From WHSM01 sp050701635 (lineage in GTDB: Bacteria; Actinomycetota; Actinomycetes; Mycobacteriales; Micromonosporaceae): 5,536 nucleotides of DNA. Below the pieces are notes generated by a model. That model made no database searches. It was not told the origin of the DNA and was given only the letters and a program-made list of their open reading frames with translations. The first letter of the stretch is position 1. Every line of letters starts with the position of its first letter. Shown here piece after piece: positions 1 to 5,536 of this stretch. The stretch spans positions 1 through 5,536 of the forward strand of contig JBOGDF010000354.1 of assembly GCA_050701635.1 (NCBI GenBank), given 5' to 3'. Both the position numbers and the translations under genes were made by a program.

Positions 1-26
1 TCACCGAGCCGCGCGCATGAGTCTAA

Positions 27-39
27 CGGCCGTAGGCCG
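27..39. terminator. Small hairpin downstream of secG, possible terminator
   Basis: CGGCC-GTA-GGCCG is a perfect 5-bp stem with a 3-base loop, 12 bases past the secG stop. On the plus strand it is flanked by AA and AAA, which read as UUU before the stem and UU after it on the minus strand. It could act in either direction. The stem is short, so it is a tentative secG terminator. Confidence 0.4.
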
Positions 40-51
40 AAACCGGGACGC

Positions 52-303
52 TCAGGAACCTCCACCTTGTGCCGCCTTGAGGAGCAGGCCCAGGCCGATG
101 ATGCAGGCGAGCCAGAGAATGCCCACCAGCACCGTGTAGCGGTCGAGGTTGCGCTCGGCCACGGACGAGCCCGCGAGGCTGGACGACACGCCGCCGCCGA
201 ACATGCTCGACAGGCCGCCGCCCTTGCCCCGGTGCAGCAGGATCAGCAACACCAGCAGGACGCTGGTCACGCCGAGCCCGCCGGTCAGGATGTACGCGAA
301 CAT
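52..303 (-). CDS. secG: Preprotein translocase subunit SecG
   Basis: SecG is the small non-essential subunit of the SecYEG channel and assists SecA-driven export across the cytoplasmic membrane. The 83-residue product has the family plan: a first membrane helix at about 3-23, a loop with HRGKGGGLSSMFGGG (24-38), the small-residue stretch VSSSLAGSSVAERNLDR (39-55), and a second helix at about 56-75. The GKGGG...MFGGG motif and the AERNLDR motif before helix two are typical of actinobacterial SecG. Start is ATG at 303 with a ribosome-binding site ten bases upstream; stop is TGA. Having secG downstream of tpiA is usual in Actinobacteria. Here the binding-protein gene, a hairpin and a candidate promoter separate them, so secG is probably expressed at least partly on its own. 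The upstream lipoprotein should itself need the Sec pathway, a link that may be coincidental. Confidence 0.96.
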   Translation of the reverse strand: MFAYILTGGLGVTSVLLVLLILLHRGKGGGLSSMFGGGVSSSLAGSSVAERNLDRYTVLVGILWLACIIGLGLLLKAAQGGGS

Positions 304-313
304 CTCGTGGTGG

Positions 314-320
314 TCCTCTC
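314..320 (-). promoter_or_regulatory. Ribosome-binding site of secG
   Basis: GAGAGGA on the minus strand lies ten bases before the ATG at 303. The spacing is slightly long, but it is the only purine-rich match and it agrees with the conserved SecG N-terminus. Confidence 0.6.
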
Positions 321-321
321 A

Positions 322-352
322 GATAGCCGCAGCGACCCCAAAGGATAGCCGC
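322..352. repeat. 9-bp direct repeat flanking the likely secG transcription start
   Basis: GATAGCCGC occurs at 322-330 and 344-352 (minus strand GCGGCTATC), 22 bases apart start to start, about two helical turns. The upstream copy overlaps the candidate -10 box and the other lies within the leader. This could be a pair of regulator sites or chance. Confidence 0.45.
342..347 (-). promoter_or_regulatory. Candidate -10 box of a secG promoter
   Basis: TATCCT on the minus strand fits TAnnnT. It would start transcription near 335, leaving a leader of roughly 32 bases that holds the ribosome-binding site. No recognisable -35 box is present at 17 bases upstream. The box overlaps one copy of a 9-bp direct repeat. 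Confidence 0.4.
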
Positions 353-364
353 CATCGCCGGTCG

Positions 365-386
365 CCGCGCGGCAGGGCTCGCGCGG
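365..386 (-). terminator. GC-rich hairpin right after the binding-protein gene, probable terminator
   Basis: In the minus-strand RNA, CCGCGCG pairs perfectly with CGCGCGG around an 8-base loop. The stem begins two bases past the TGA stop. There is no U-run, but the stem is strong, so it likely ends or stabilises the binding-protein mRNA and separates it from secG. Confidence 0.5.
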
Positions 387-388
387 TG

Positions 389-2095
389 TCAGCCTACGCC
401 CAGCGTGCACAGGTCGACACCGAGCAACGCGGGGTGCAGGTAGCTGCCGCGTACGCCGCTGCCGAGCATCTGCAGCGAACGGTCGTACACGATCGGTACC
501 ACCAGCGCCTTCTCGGAGATCTTGCGGTCCAGCGCGCCCCACAGCTGGTACTGCCGGCTCAGGTCGGCCTCGGCGTTCGCCTCGTCGATCAACTTGTTCA
601 GCTCGGCGTCGTTGACCAGCGAGTAGTTGACGTTGCCCCCGTCGGCGATCGCGCGCCCGTCGAACAGCGCCGGGATCGTGCCGGAGCCGTTCGGGAAGTC
701 CGGCACCCAGCCGGCCAGCACCAGGTCGTGCTGCTTCGCCGGCATGCTCACCACGTCGAAGAACTTGTCCTTCGGGATCGGGTGCTTGACGATCTCGATC
801 CCGATCCGCCGGTACGAATCCTGGATCACGTCCGCCACCTGCTCGTACAGCGGGGTGTTCATGAAGTCGAGGGTGAGCTTGGTCGGGCAGTCCTTGCCCT
901 CCATCAGCTTCAGCGCCTTGACCCGGTCGCCGTCCGGCCTGGCGTTGCTGCCGTACACGTCGAAGTCCTGGTGCGCCTTCATGGTCGGCGGCAGCATGGT
1001 GGCGGCGTAGTCCCCGTACGGGGAGCCGCCCAGCGCGGTGCGTACCGCCCGCTTGTTGAAGCCGTGCACCAGCGCCTGCCGGCACGCCAGATCGGTGACC
1101 TTGCGGGTGTTGATCGCCAGATACCGTACGCCCGACGTGGTGCCGGTGACGGTACGCCCGGACAGCCGGGCATCGTTGATCACCTGCTGTACGAACCGCG
1201 GCGGCACCTTGGTGTCGAGCATGACCGCGTTCTTGTACTCGTCCCGGTCGGCGATCATGTCGTACGTCATCCGGTCGGCGTTGAGCCCGAAGCGGACCAC
1301 GATCTTGTCGGGGTACTGCTTGCGCGCCGGGTCGGTACGGCCGTCCCAATGCGGGTTGCGCTCCAGCATCAGCTGCATCCGCTTGTCGGCGCCGGGGGCG
1401 TACGAGGTCACCCGGTACGGGCCGTTGGAGAACGGCTTGCGGTCATAGGCGTCACGCGTGTCCTTCGCCGCCCGGGCCGGCGCGAACACGGGCAGCGCCG
1501 CCACGTAGCTGAAGTCGCCCACCGCCCGGCTGAGATGGAACTCGACGGTACGTTGATCCACGCACCGGATCGAGTCGAGTCCTTCGCCGTGGTTGTTGCC
1601 GTCCAGGTACGGCCCGCGGTAGCCCTTGGCGCCCCGCAGGTACGCCTTCGGGTAGATCGACGCTCCCCCGTCGATCTCAGCCGCGAAGCTGCGTTCGACT
1701 CCGTGCTTGATGTCCAGACAGGTGACCGGCGAGCCGTCCTCCCACTTCACCCCGGGCTTGAGGGTGAACTGCCAGACGGTGTTGCGCTCGGTGGGGCGGC
1801 CCAGGTCGGTGGCCAGGTCCGGCACCAGCTCGCTGCCCTGACTGCCCGGCGCCGGACGGTACGTGGTCAGGGTGCGCGCGAACAGCCGCGTGACGTTCGT
1901 GGCGGGCACGTAGTACGTACGCTGCGGATCGATGTGCGGGAAGTCCTCGCCCTCGACCAGCACGTACAGGGTGCCGCCGGGGGCGGGCGGAGCGGCCACC
2001 TCGGCGTGCAGCTTCGGGCTGGCGGTGCAGCCCGCTACGGCGAGGCCGGCGACCAGCAGGCCGACCATCAGATGACGCAGGTTCCGTAGCGGCAT
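389..2095 (-). CDS. Family-5 (oligopeptide/dipeptide-type) ABC transporter solute-binding lipoprotein, orphan
   Basis: The 568-residue product looks like an extracytoplasmic lipoprotein of the SBP_bac_5 family, which captures peptides or other solutes and delivers them to an ABC permease. The N-terminus has Arg4, Arg7 and His8, a hydrophobic segment at about 9-21 and the lipobox VAGC with Cys23, so it should be lipid-anchored to the outer face of the membrane. Family features follow: GGTLYVLVEG near 40-49, VWQFTLKPGVKWEDGSPVT (about 107-125), SNGPYRVTSY (about 223-232), and the C-terminal lobe with GWVPDFPNGS and LIDEANAE. The start chosen is ATG at 2095, because it puts a proper signal peptide first. 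A GTG at 2152 would add 19 residues ahead of the charged region. The mature part has five cysteines (about 126, 178, 338, 403, 563). No permease or ATPase gene is adjacent, and the substrate cannot be told from sequence. GTAC tetranucleotides are dense in this gene. Confidence 0.9.
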   Translation of the reverse strand: MPLRNLRHLMVGLLVAGLAVAGCTASPKLHAEVAAPPAPGGTLYVLVEGEDFPHIDPQRTYYVPATNVTRLFARTLTTYRPAPGSQGSELVPDLATDLGRPTERNTVWQFTLKPGVKWEDGSPVTCLDIKHGVERSFAAEIDGGASIYPKAYLRGAKGYRGPYLDGNNHGEGLDSIRCVDQRTVEFHLSRAVGDFSYVAALPVFAPARAAKDTRDAYDRKPFSNGPYRVTSYAPGADKRMQLMLERNPHWDGRTDPARKQYPDKIVVRFGLNADRMTYDMIADRDEYKNAVMLDTKVPPRFVQQVINDARLSGRTVTGTTSGVRYLAINTRKVTDLACRQALVHGFNKRAVRTALGGSPYGDYAATMLPPTMKAHQDFDVYGSNARPDGDRVKALKLMEGKDCPTKLTLDFMNTPLYEQVADVIQDSYRRIGIEIVKHPIPKDKFFDVVSMPAKQHDLVLAGWVPDFPNGSGTIPALFDGRAIADGGNVNYSLVNDAELNKLIDEANAEADLSRQYQLWGALDRKISEKALVVPIVYDRSLQMLGSGVRGSYLHPALLGVDLCTLGVG

Positions 2096-2098
2096 GCG

Positions 2099-2111
2099 GC
2101 ATACCCTATGC
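2099..2111. repeat. Inverted repeat over the candidate -10 box
   Basis: GCATACCCTATGC has two 5-base arms (GCATA/TATGC) around CCC and covers the whole candidate -10 box. It is placed as a repressor site would be, but arms this short can arise by chance. Confidence 0.4.
2103..2108 (-). promoter_or_regulatory. Candidate -10 box for a leaderless or near-leaderless transcript of the binding-protein gene
   Basis: TAGGGT on the minus strand ends seven bases before the A of the ATG at 2095. Actinobacterial TAnnnT boxes usually sit about seven bases before the transcription start, so the mRNA could begin at or next to the start codon. The AGGG part could instead serve as a ribosome-binding site at eight-base spacing if transcription begins further upstream. 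No clear -35 hexamer is seen. Confidence 0.4.
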
Positions 2112-2138
2112 AGTGATCCGGGGGTACGGGTACCACTC

Positions 2139-2158
2139 GCACCCGTTGTCACGGGCGC
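2139..2158 (-). terminator. Hairpin between tpiA and the binding-protein gene, possible terminator or attenuator
   Basis: In the minus-strand RNA, GCGCCCG and CGGGTGC form a 7-bp stem with one G-U pair around the loop TGACAA. There is no U-run after it. The upstream 13-mer copy carries the same GCGCCCG arm and could compete for CGGGTGC. It is a plausible weak end for the glycolytic transcript, unproven. Confidence 0.4.
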
Positions 2159-2171
2159 TTGTCACGGGCGC
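2146..2171. repeat. Perfect tandem repeat of a 13-mer after tpiA
   Basis: TTGTCACGGGCGC occurs twice head to tail at 2146-2158 and 2159-2171 (minus strand GCGCCCGTGACAA, twice). It begins 14 bases beyond the tpiA stop in transcript order. It may be a slippage duplication or a pair of protein-binding sites. The copy nearer the binding-protein gene also forms one arm of the hairpin at 2139-2158. Confidence 0.8.
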
Positions 2172-2184
2172 CTTCGCCGTGGCG

Positions 2185-2976
2185 CTACTTGGTGACGAAG
2201 TGTTCCCGGTAGCAGCAGATCAACGCGAACTCGTCCGGGTCCAGGCTGGCGCCGCCCACCAGGGCACCGTCGATGTCCCGCTCGGCCATGATGCTGGCGA
2301 TGTTGCCGCTCTTCACCGAGCCGCCGTACAGGATCCGGACCTTCTCGGCGGCTTCGGCGCCGTACCGCTCCGCCAGCCGGGCACGCAGCGCACCGATCAC
2401 TTCCTGGGCGTCGGCGGGCGTTGCCGTCTTGCCGGTGCCGATCGCCCACACCGGCTCGTACGCGATCACCACCGTGTCGGGTTGCTTGATCCCGGCGAGC
2501 GCGGCGTCGAGCTGGGCCACCGTGTGCGGTACGTGCTCACCCGCCTCGCGTACCTCCAGCCCTTCGCCGACGCACAGGATCGGGGTGATCTCGTGCTTCA
2601 GGGCGGCCTTCACCTTCGCGTTGACCAGCGCGTCGTCCTCGCGGTGGTACTGCCGGCGCTCGGAGTGGCCGACCACCACGTACGAGCAGCCCAGCTTCGC
2701 CAGCATCTCCCCCGAGATGTCCCCGGTGTAGGCGCCCTTCTGGTACGGCGAGAGGTCCTGCGCGCCGTACCCGAGCAGCAGCTTGTCGCCGTCGATCAGG
2801 GTCTGCACGCTACGCAGCGACGTGAACGGCGGCAGCACCGCCACGTCCACGAACTCCAGGTGCTTCTCGGTGAGCGTGAACGCCAGCCGCTGCACCAGGT
2901 GGATCGCCTCGAAGTGGCTCAGGTGCATCTTCCAGTTGCCGGCGATCAGGGGTCGCCGCTCGGACTTCTTCGCCAT
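2185..2976 (-). CDS. tpiA: Triosephosphate isomerase
   Basis: TpiA interconverts dihydroxyacetone phosphate and glyceraldehyde-3-phosphate, feeding the substrate of the Gap enzyme encoded upstream. The product is a single TIM barrel of 263 residues, slightly longer than the roughly 250 of many bacteria and usual for Actinobacteria. Catalytic residues are present: Asn14 and Lys16 in AGNWKMH, His104 in VVGHSERR, and Glu174 in AYEPVWAIGTG, which runs into loop 6. The phosphate-binding YGGSVKSGN and GALVGGASL stretches are near the C-terminus. The ATG at 2976 overlaps the pgk TAA (TAATG). GGAGG lies four bases upstream inside pgk, so reinitiation by the same ribosomes is likely. An in-frame extension upstream lies inside pgk and was rejected. 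Stop is TAG; the 89 bases that follow contain repeats and a hairpin. Confidence 0.98.
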   Translation of the reverse strand: MAKKSERRPLIAGNWKMHLSHFEAIHLVQRLAFTLTEKHLEFVDVAVLPPFTSLRSVQTLIDGDKLLLGYGAQDLSPYQKGAYTGDISGEMLAKLGCSYVVVGHSERRQYHREDDALVNAKVKAALKHEITPILCVGEGLEVREAGEHVPHTVAQLDAALAGIKQPDTVVIAYEPVWAIGTGKTATPADAQEVIGALRARLAERYGAEAAEKVRILYGGSVKSGNIASIMAERDIDGALVGGASLDPDEFALICCYREHFVTK

Positions 2977-4163
2977 TACGCCTCCAGGGCGGCCAGACCC
3001 GGCAGGGTCTTGCCCTCCAGATACTCCAGCGACGCGCCGCCGCCGGTCGAGATGTGTCCGAACGCCGCCTCGTCCAGGCCGAGCGCGCGTACCGCCGCCG
3101 CGGAGTCGCCGCCGCCGACCACCGAAAGCCCCTCGATCGCCGAGACCGCCTCCGCGACGCCCTTGGTGCCGGCCGCGAACGGCGCCACCTCGAACACGCC
3201 CATCGGGCCGTTCCAGAACACCGTGGCGGCGCCGTCGAGGTGGCGCGCGAAGGCGGCCACCGACTCGGGACCGATGTCCAGGCCCTTGTACCCGGCCTGG
3301 ATGCCGTCGGCCGGCACCACCCGGGTCTGCGCGTCGTCGGCGATCTCCTGCGCCACCACCACGTCGGTGGGCAGCACGATCTTGTCGCCGGCCTGCGCCA
3401 GCAACCCCTTGCAGGTCTCGATCTGGTCGGCTTCCAGCAGCGAGTCGCCCACCTGGTGGCCCTGCGCGGCGAGCAGCGTGAAGCACATCCCGCCGCCGAT
3501 CAGCAGCCGGTCCACCTGCGGCAGCAGGTTGTCGATCACCGCCAGCTTGTCGGAGACCTTCGCGCCGCCGAGCACCACCACGTACGGGCGTTTCGGGTCG
3601 GTGGTGAGCTGCCGCAGCACCTCGACCTCGCGCAGCACCAGCCCGCCGGCATACGAGGGGCACAGTGCGGCAACGTCATACACGGAGGCGTGCTTGCGGT
3701 GTACGGCGCCGAACGCGTCGTCCACGTACGCGTCGGCGAAGCCCGCCAGCTGCTCGGCGAACGCTCTCCGCGCGGCGTCGTCCTTGCTGGTCTCCCCGGG
3801 GTGGAACCGCAGGTTCTCCAGCAGCGCGACCTGCCCGTCGCCGAGCCCGCCGGCGATCCGCTGCGCGGACTCACCGACCGTGTCGGTCGCGAACGCCACC
3901 TCGTCGCCCAGCAGTGCGCTGAGCCGGGCCGCCACCGGCGCCAGCGAGTACGCCGGCTCGGGCGCCCCCTTCGGCCGGCCCAGGTGCGCACACACCACCA
4001 CCCGGGCGCCGCCGTCGCGCAGCGCCGTCAACGTCGGCAGCACCGCCCGGATCCGCCCGTCGTCCGTGATCGCGGTGCCGTCCAGCGGGACGTTCAGGTC
4101 GGCGCGTACCAGCACGCGCCGACCCTTCACGCCCTCGGCGAGAAGATCGTCGAGGGTACGCAT
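2976..4163 (-). CDS. pgk: Phosphoglycerate kinase
   Basis: Pgk transfers the acyl phosphate of 1,3-bisphosphoglycerate to ADP, giving 3-phosphoglycerate and ATP in the cytoplasm. The 395-residue length is typical. The N-terminal substrate domain shows VLVRADLNVPLD (residues 17-28, with Asp22 and Asn24), GRIR (Arg37), HLGRPKG (60-66), ENLRFHPGE (Arg119) and VHRKHAS (Arg156), which form the basic patch that holds phosphoglycerate. The C-terminal nucleotide domain shows GGAKVSDKL (199-207), GGGMCFTLL (about 223-231), FWNGPMGVFE and the late GGGDSAAAV loop. Start is ATG one base after the gap stop. Only a weak GGGG-type ribosome-binding site lies inside the gap end, so translation probably depends on coupling to gap. 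Its TAA stop shares a base with the tpiA ATG. No sign of truncation. Confidence 0.98.
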   Translation of the reverse strand: MRTLDDLLAEGVKGRRVLVRADLNVPLDGTAITDDGRIRAVLPTLTALRDGGARVVVCAHLGRPKGAPEPAYSLAPVAARLSALLGDEVAFATDTVGESAQRIAGGLGDGQVALLENLRFHPGETSKDDAARRAFAEQLAGFADAYVDDAFGAVHRKHASVYDVAALCPSYAGGLVLREVEVLRQLTTDPKRPYVVVLGGAKVSDKLAVIDNLLPQVDRLLIGGGMCFTLLAAQGHQVGDSLLEADQIETCKGLLAQAGDKIVLPTDVVVAQEIADDAQTRVVPADGIQAGYKGLDIGPESVAAFARHLDGAATVFWNGPMGVFEVAPFAAGTKGVAEAVSAIEGLSVVGGGDSAAAVRALGLDEAAFGHISTGGGASLEYLEGKTLPGLAALEA

Positions 4164-4164
4164 G

Positions 4165-5163
<999 letters not shown>

Positions 5164-5169
5164 GTCGAG

Positions 5170-5175
5170 CCCTTC
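5170..5175 (-). promoter_or_regulatory. Ribosome-binding site of gap, fixes the GTG start
   Basis: The minus strand reads GAAGGG with six bases between it and GTG at 5163. It is the best Shine-Dalgarno match in the intergenic region. The next codons give TIRVGINGFGR, the normal GAPDH N-terminus, which supports the GTG start. Confidence 0.7.
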
Positions 5176-5186
5176 TTTCGTGGACT

Positions 5187-5204
5187 GTCCGCTGGTGCGC
5201 GGAC
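5187..5204. repeat. Perfect inverted repeat in the gap leader
   Basis: GTCCGC and GCGGAC are separated by six bases (TGGTGC on the plus strand). The repeat lies between the candidate -10 box and the gap ribosome-binding site, and its near end is 11 bases from the site. It could be a protein operator or an RNA hairpin in the leader. It does not resemble the Crp/GlxR palindrome (TGTGA-N6-TCACA). Confidence 0.45.
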
Positions 5205-5238
5205 GACTGCCTCTCGGCCCCGTCGCCGATCACCAGCG

Positions 5239-5244
5239 ACCCTA
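5239..5244 (-). promoter_or_regulatory. Candidate -10 box of the gap-pgk-tpiA operon promoter
   Basis: The minus strand reads TAGGGT here, matching the TAnnnT -10 pattern of principal actinobacterial sigma factors. Transcription would start near 5232 and give a leader of about 69 bases before the gap start codon. I see no good TTGACA-like -35 hexamer at 16-18 bases upstream. The same TAGGGT hexamer recurs before the binding-protein gene at 2103-2108. The call rests on one hexamer and on position. Confidence 0.4.
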
Positions 5245-5280
5245 CCCAAGCCACGACCGTCCGGCTCGGAGAGGGCGGCG

Positions 5281-5302
5281 CCCGTCCCATGGAACTGACG
5301 GG
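5281..5302 (-). terminator. Hairpin just after whiA, possible terminator
   Basis: In the minus-strand transcript, CCCGTC is followed by a 10-base loop and GACGGG. This perfect 6-bp stem begins three bases past the whiA stop. No U-run follows; the next bases are GC-rich. Actinobacterial terminators often lack U-runs, so it may end some whiA transcripts, but the stem is short and read-through into gap is plausible. Confidence 0.35.
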
Positions 5303-5305
5303 TAA

Positions 5306-5536
5306 CTACTGGGCGAGCATCTCCGGGGTGACGGCGGATTCGGTGTCGGGCAGGCCCAGCTCCTGGGCGCGCTTGTCGGCCAGCGCCAGCAGGCGGCGGA
5401 TCCGGCCCGCGATCGCGTCCTTGGTCAGCGGCGGGCTGGCCAGCGAGCCCAGCTCCTCCAGCGAGGCCTGCTTGTGCTCGACCCGCAGCCGGCCGGCGGC
5501 GGCCAGGTGCTCGGGGGCGTCGCCCAGTATCTCCAG
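5306..5536 (-). CDS. whiA: WhiA, C-terminal part (DNA-binding protein, sporulation/division regulator), cut by window edge
   Basis: Seventy-six codons and a TAG stop are visible; the rest of the gene lies beyond 5536. I recognise the end of WhiA from the stretch AGRLRVEHKQASLEELG, then SPPLTKDAIAGRIRRLLALAD, and the tail PDTESAVTPEML. In the family this is the C-terminal helix-turn-helix domain that follows an N-terminal LAGLIDADG-like fold. LEELG and TKDAIAGRIRRLL would form the helices that contact DNA. In Streptomyces WhiA acts with WhiB to switch on sporulation septation and chromosome segregation genes. In other Gram-positives it affects division without sporulation. It normally follows rapZ- and yvcK-like genes and precedes gap, as here. 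The 142 bases to gap, with a hairpin and a candidate promoter, suggest the glycolytic genes have their own start, though read-through is possible. No frameshift or odd residue is seen in the visible part. Confidence 0.93.
   Translation of the reverse strand: MEILGDAPEHLAAAGRLRVEHKQASLEELGSLASPPLTKDAIAGRIRRLLALADKRAQELGLPDTESAVTPEMLAQ

Noticed and set aside
149..2089. A 646-codon open frame on the plus strand opposite secG and the binding-protein gene
   Set aside because: Antisense shadow with Arg/Val/His-rich composition, no recognisable motif and no ribosome-binding logic. The minus-strand frames are full-length members of known families.
2096..2152. GTG start at 2152 for the binding protein, adding 19 residues
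   Set aside because: It would bury the signal peptide behind a Thr/Gly-rich lead and extend across the hairpin and the candidate promoter. The ATG at 2095 gives a textbook lipoprotein signal.
2147..2165. GTGACA in the tandem repeat as a -35 box for the binding-protein promoter
   Set aside because: At 16-18 base spacing neither copy is followed by a TAnnnT hexamer, and the TAGGGT box is about 38 or more bases away.
2977..3663. In-frame upstream extension of tpiA to a 492-residue protein (a possible fusion)
   Set aside because: The extension overlaps pgk in another frame and translates to Gly/Arg/Ala-rich sequence without motifs. The ATG at 2976 has a GGAGG site and begins the standard TpiA sequence.
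5164..5305. A riboswitch or small RNA between whiA and gap
   Set aside because: The region is only 142 bases with one short perfect stem and one weak terminator-like stem. I recognise no conserved riboswitch core.

Overview
The window is high-GC actinobacterial DNA in which every supported gene is read from the minus strand. In order of transcription (high to low coordinates) they are: the 3' end of whiA, gap, pgk, tpiA, a family-5 solute-binding lipoprotein, and secG. The whiA-gap-pgk-tpiA-secG order is a known actinobacterial arrangement. The GAPDH sequence, the WhiA tail and the presence of a peptide-binding lipoprotein between tpiA and secG point to Micromonosporaceae (Actinoplanes/Micromonospora relatives). 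That placement is recalled from memory and was not computed.

Layout: 5306-5536 is the C-terminal 76 codons of the sporulation/division regulator WhiA. 5164-5305 is an intergenic region with a hairpin just past whiA, a candidate -10 box (TAGGGT) and a perfect inverted repeat in the presumed gap leader. 2185-5163 is a compact lower-glycolysis operon: gap (GTG start), pgk one base later, and tpiA overlapping the pgk stop in a TAATG junction. The three enzymes catalyse consecutive or adjacent steps: TpiA supplies glyceraldehyde-3-phosphate, Gap makes 1,3-bisphosphoglycerate and Pgk makes ATP from it. 2096-2184 is an 89-base gap with a perfect tandem 13-mer, a hairpin, and a -10-like TAGGGT inside a small inverted repeat seven bases from the next start codon. 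389-2095 encodes an orphan extracytoplasmic oligopeptide-type binding lipoprotein with no permease or ATPase beside it. 304-388 carries a strong GC hairpin after that gene, then a 9-bp direct repeat and a candidate promoter for secG. 52-303 is secG, the small two-helix subunit of the SecYEG translocon. 1-51 holds a small hairpin and perhaps the last codons of a convergent gene.

No stretch over about 150 bases lacks a gene. I found no tRNA, rRNA, CRISPR, insertion sequence or phage signature. Most of the window is conserved housekeeping sequence. The parts worth a second look are the three intergenic control regions and the lone binding protein wedged between glycolysis and secretion. I see no convincing novel multi-gene system here.
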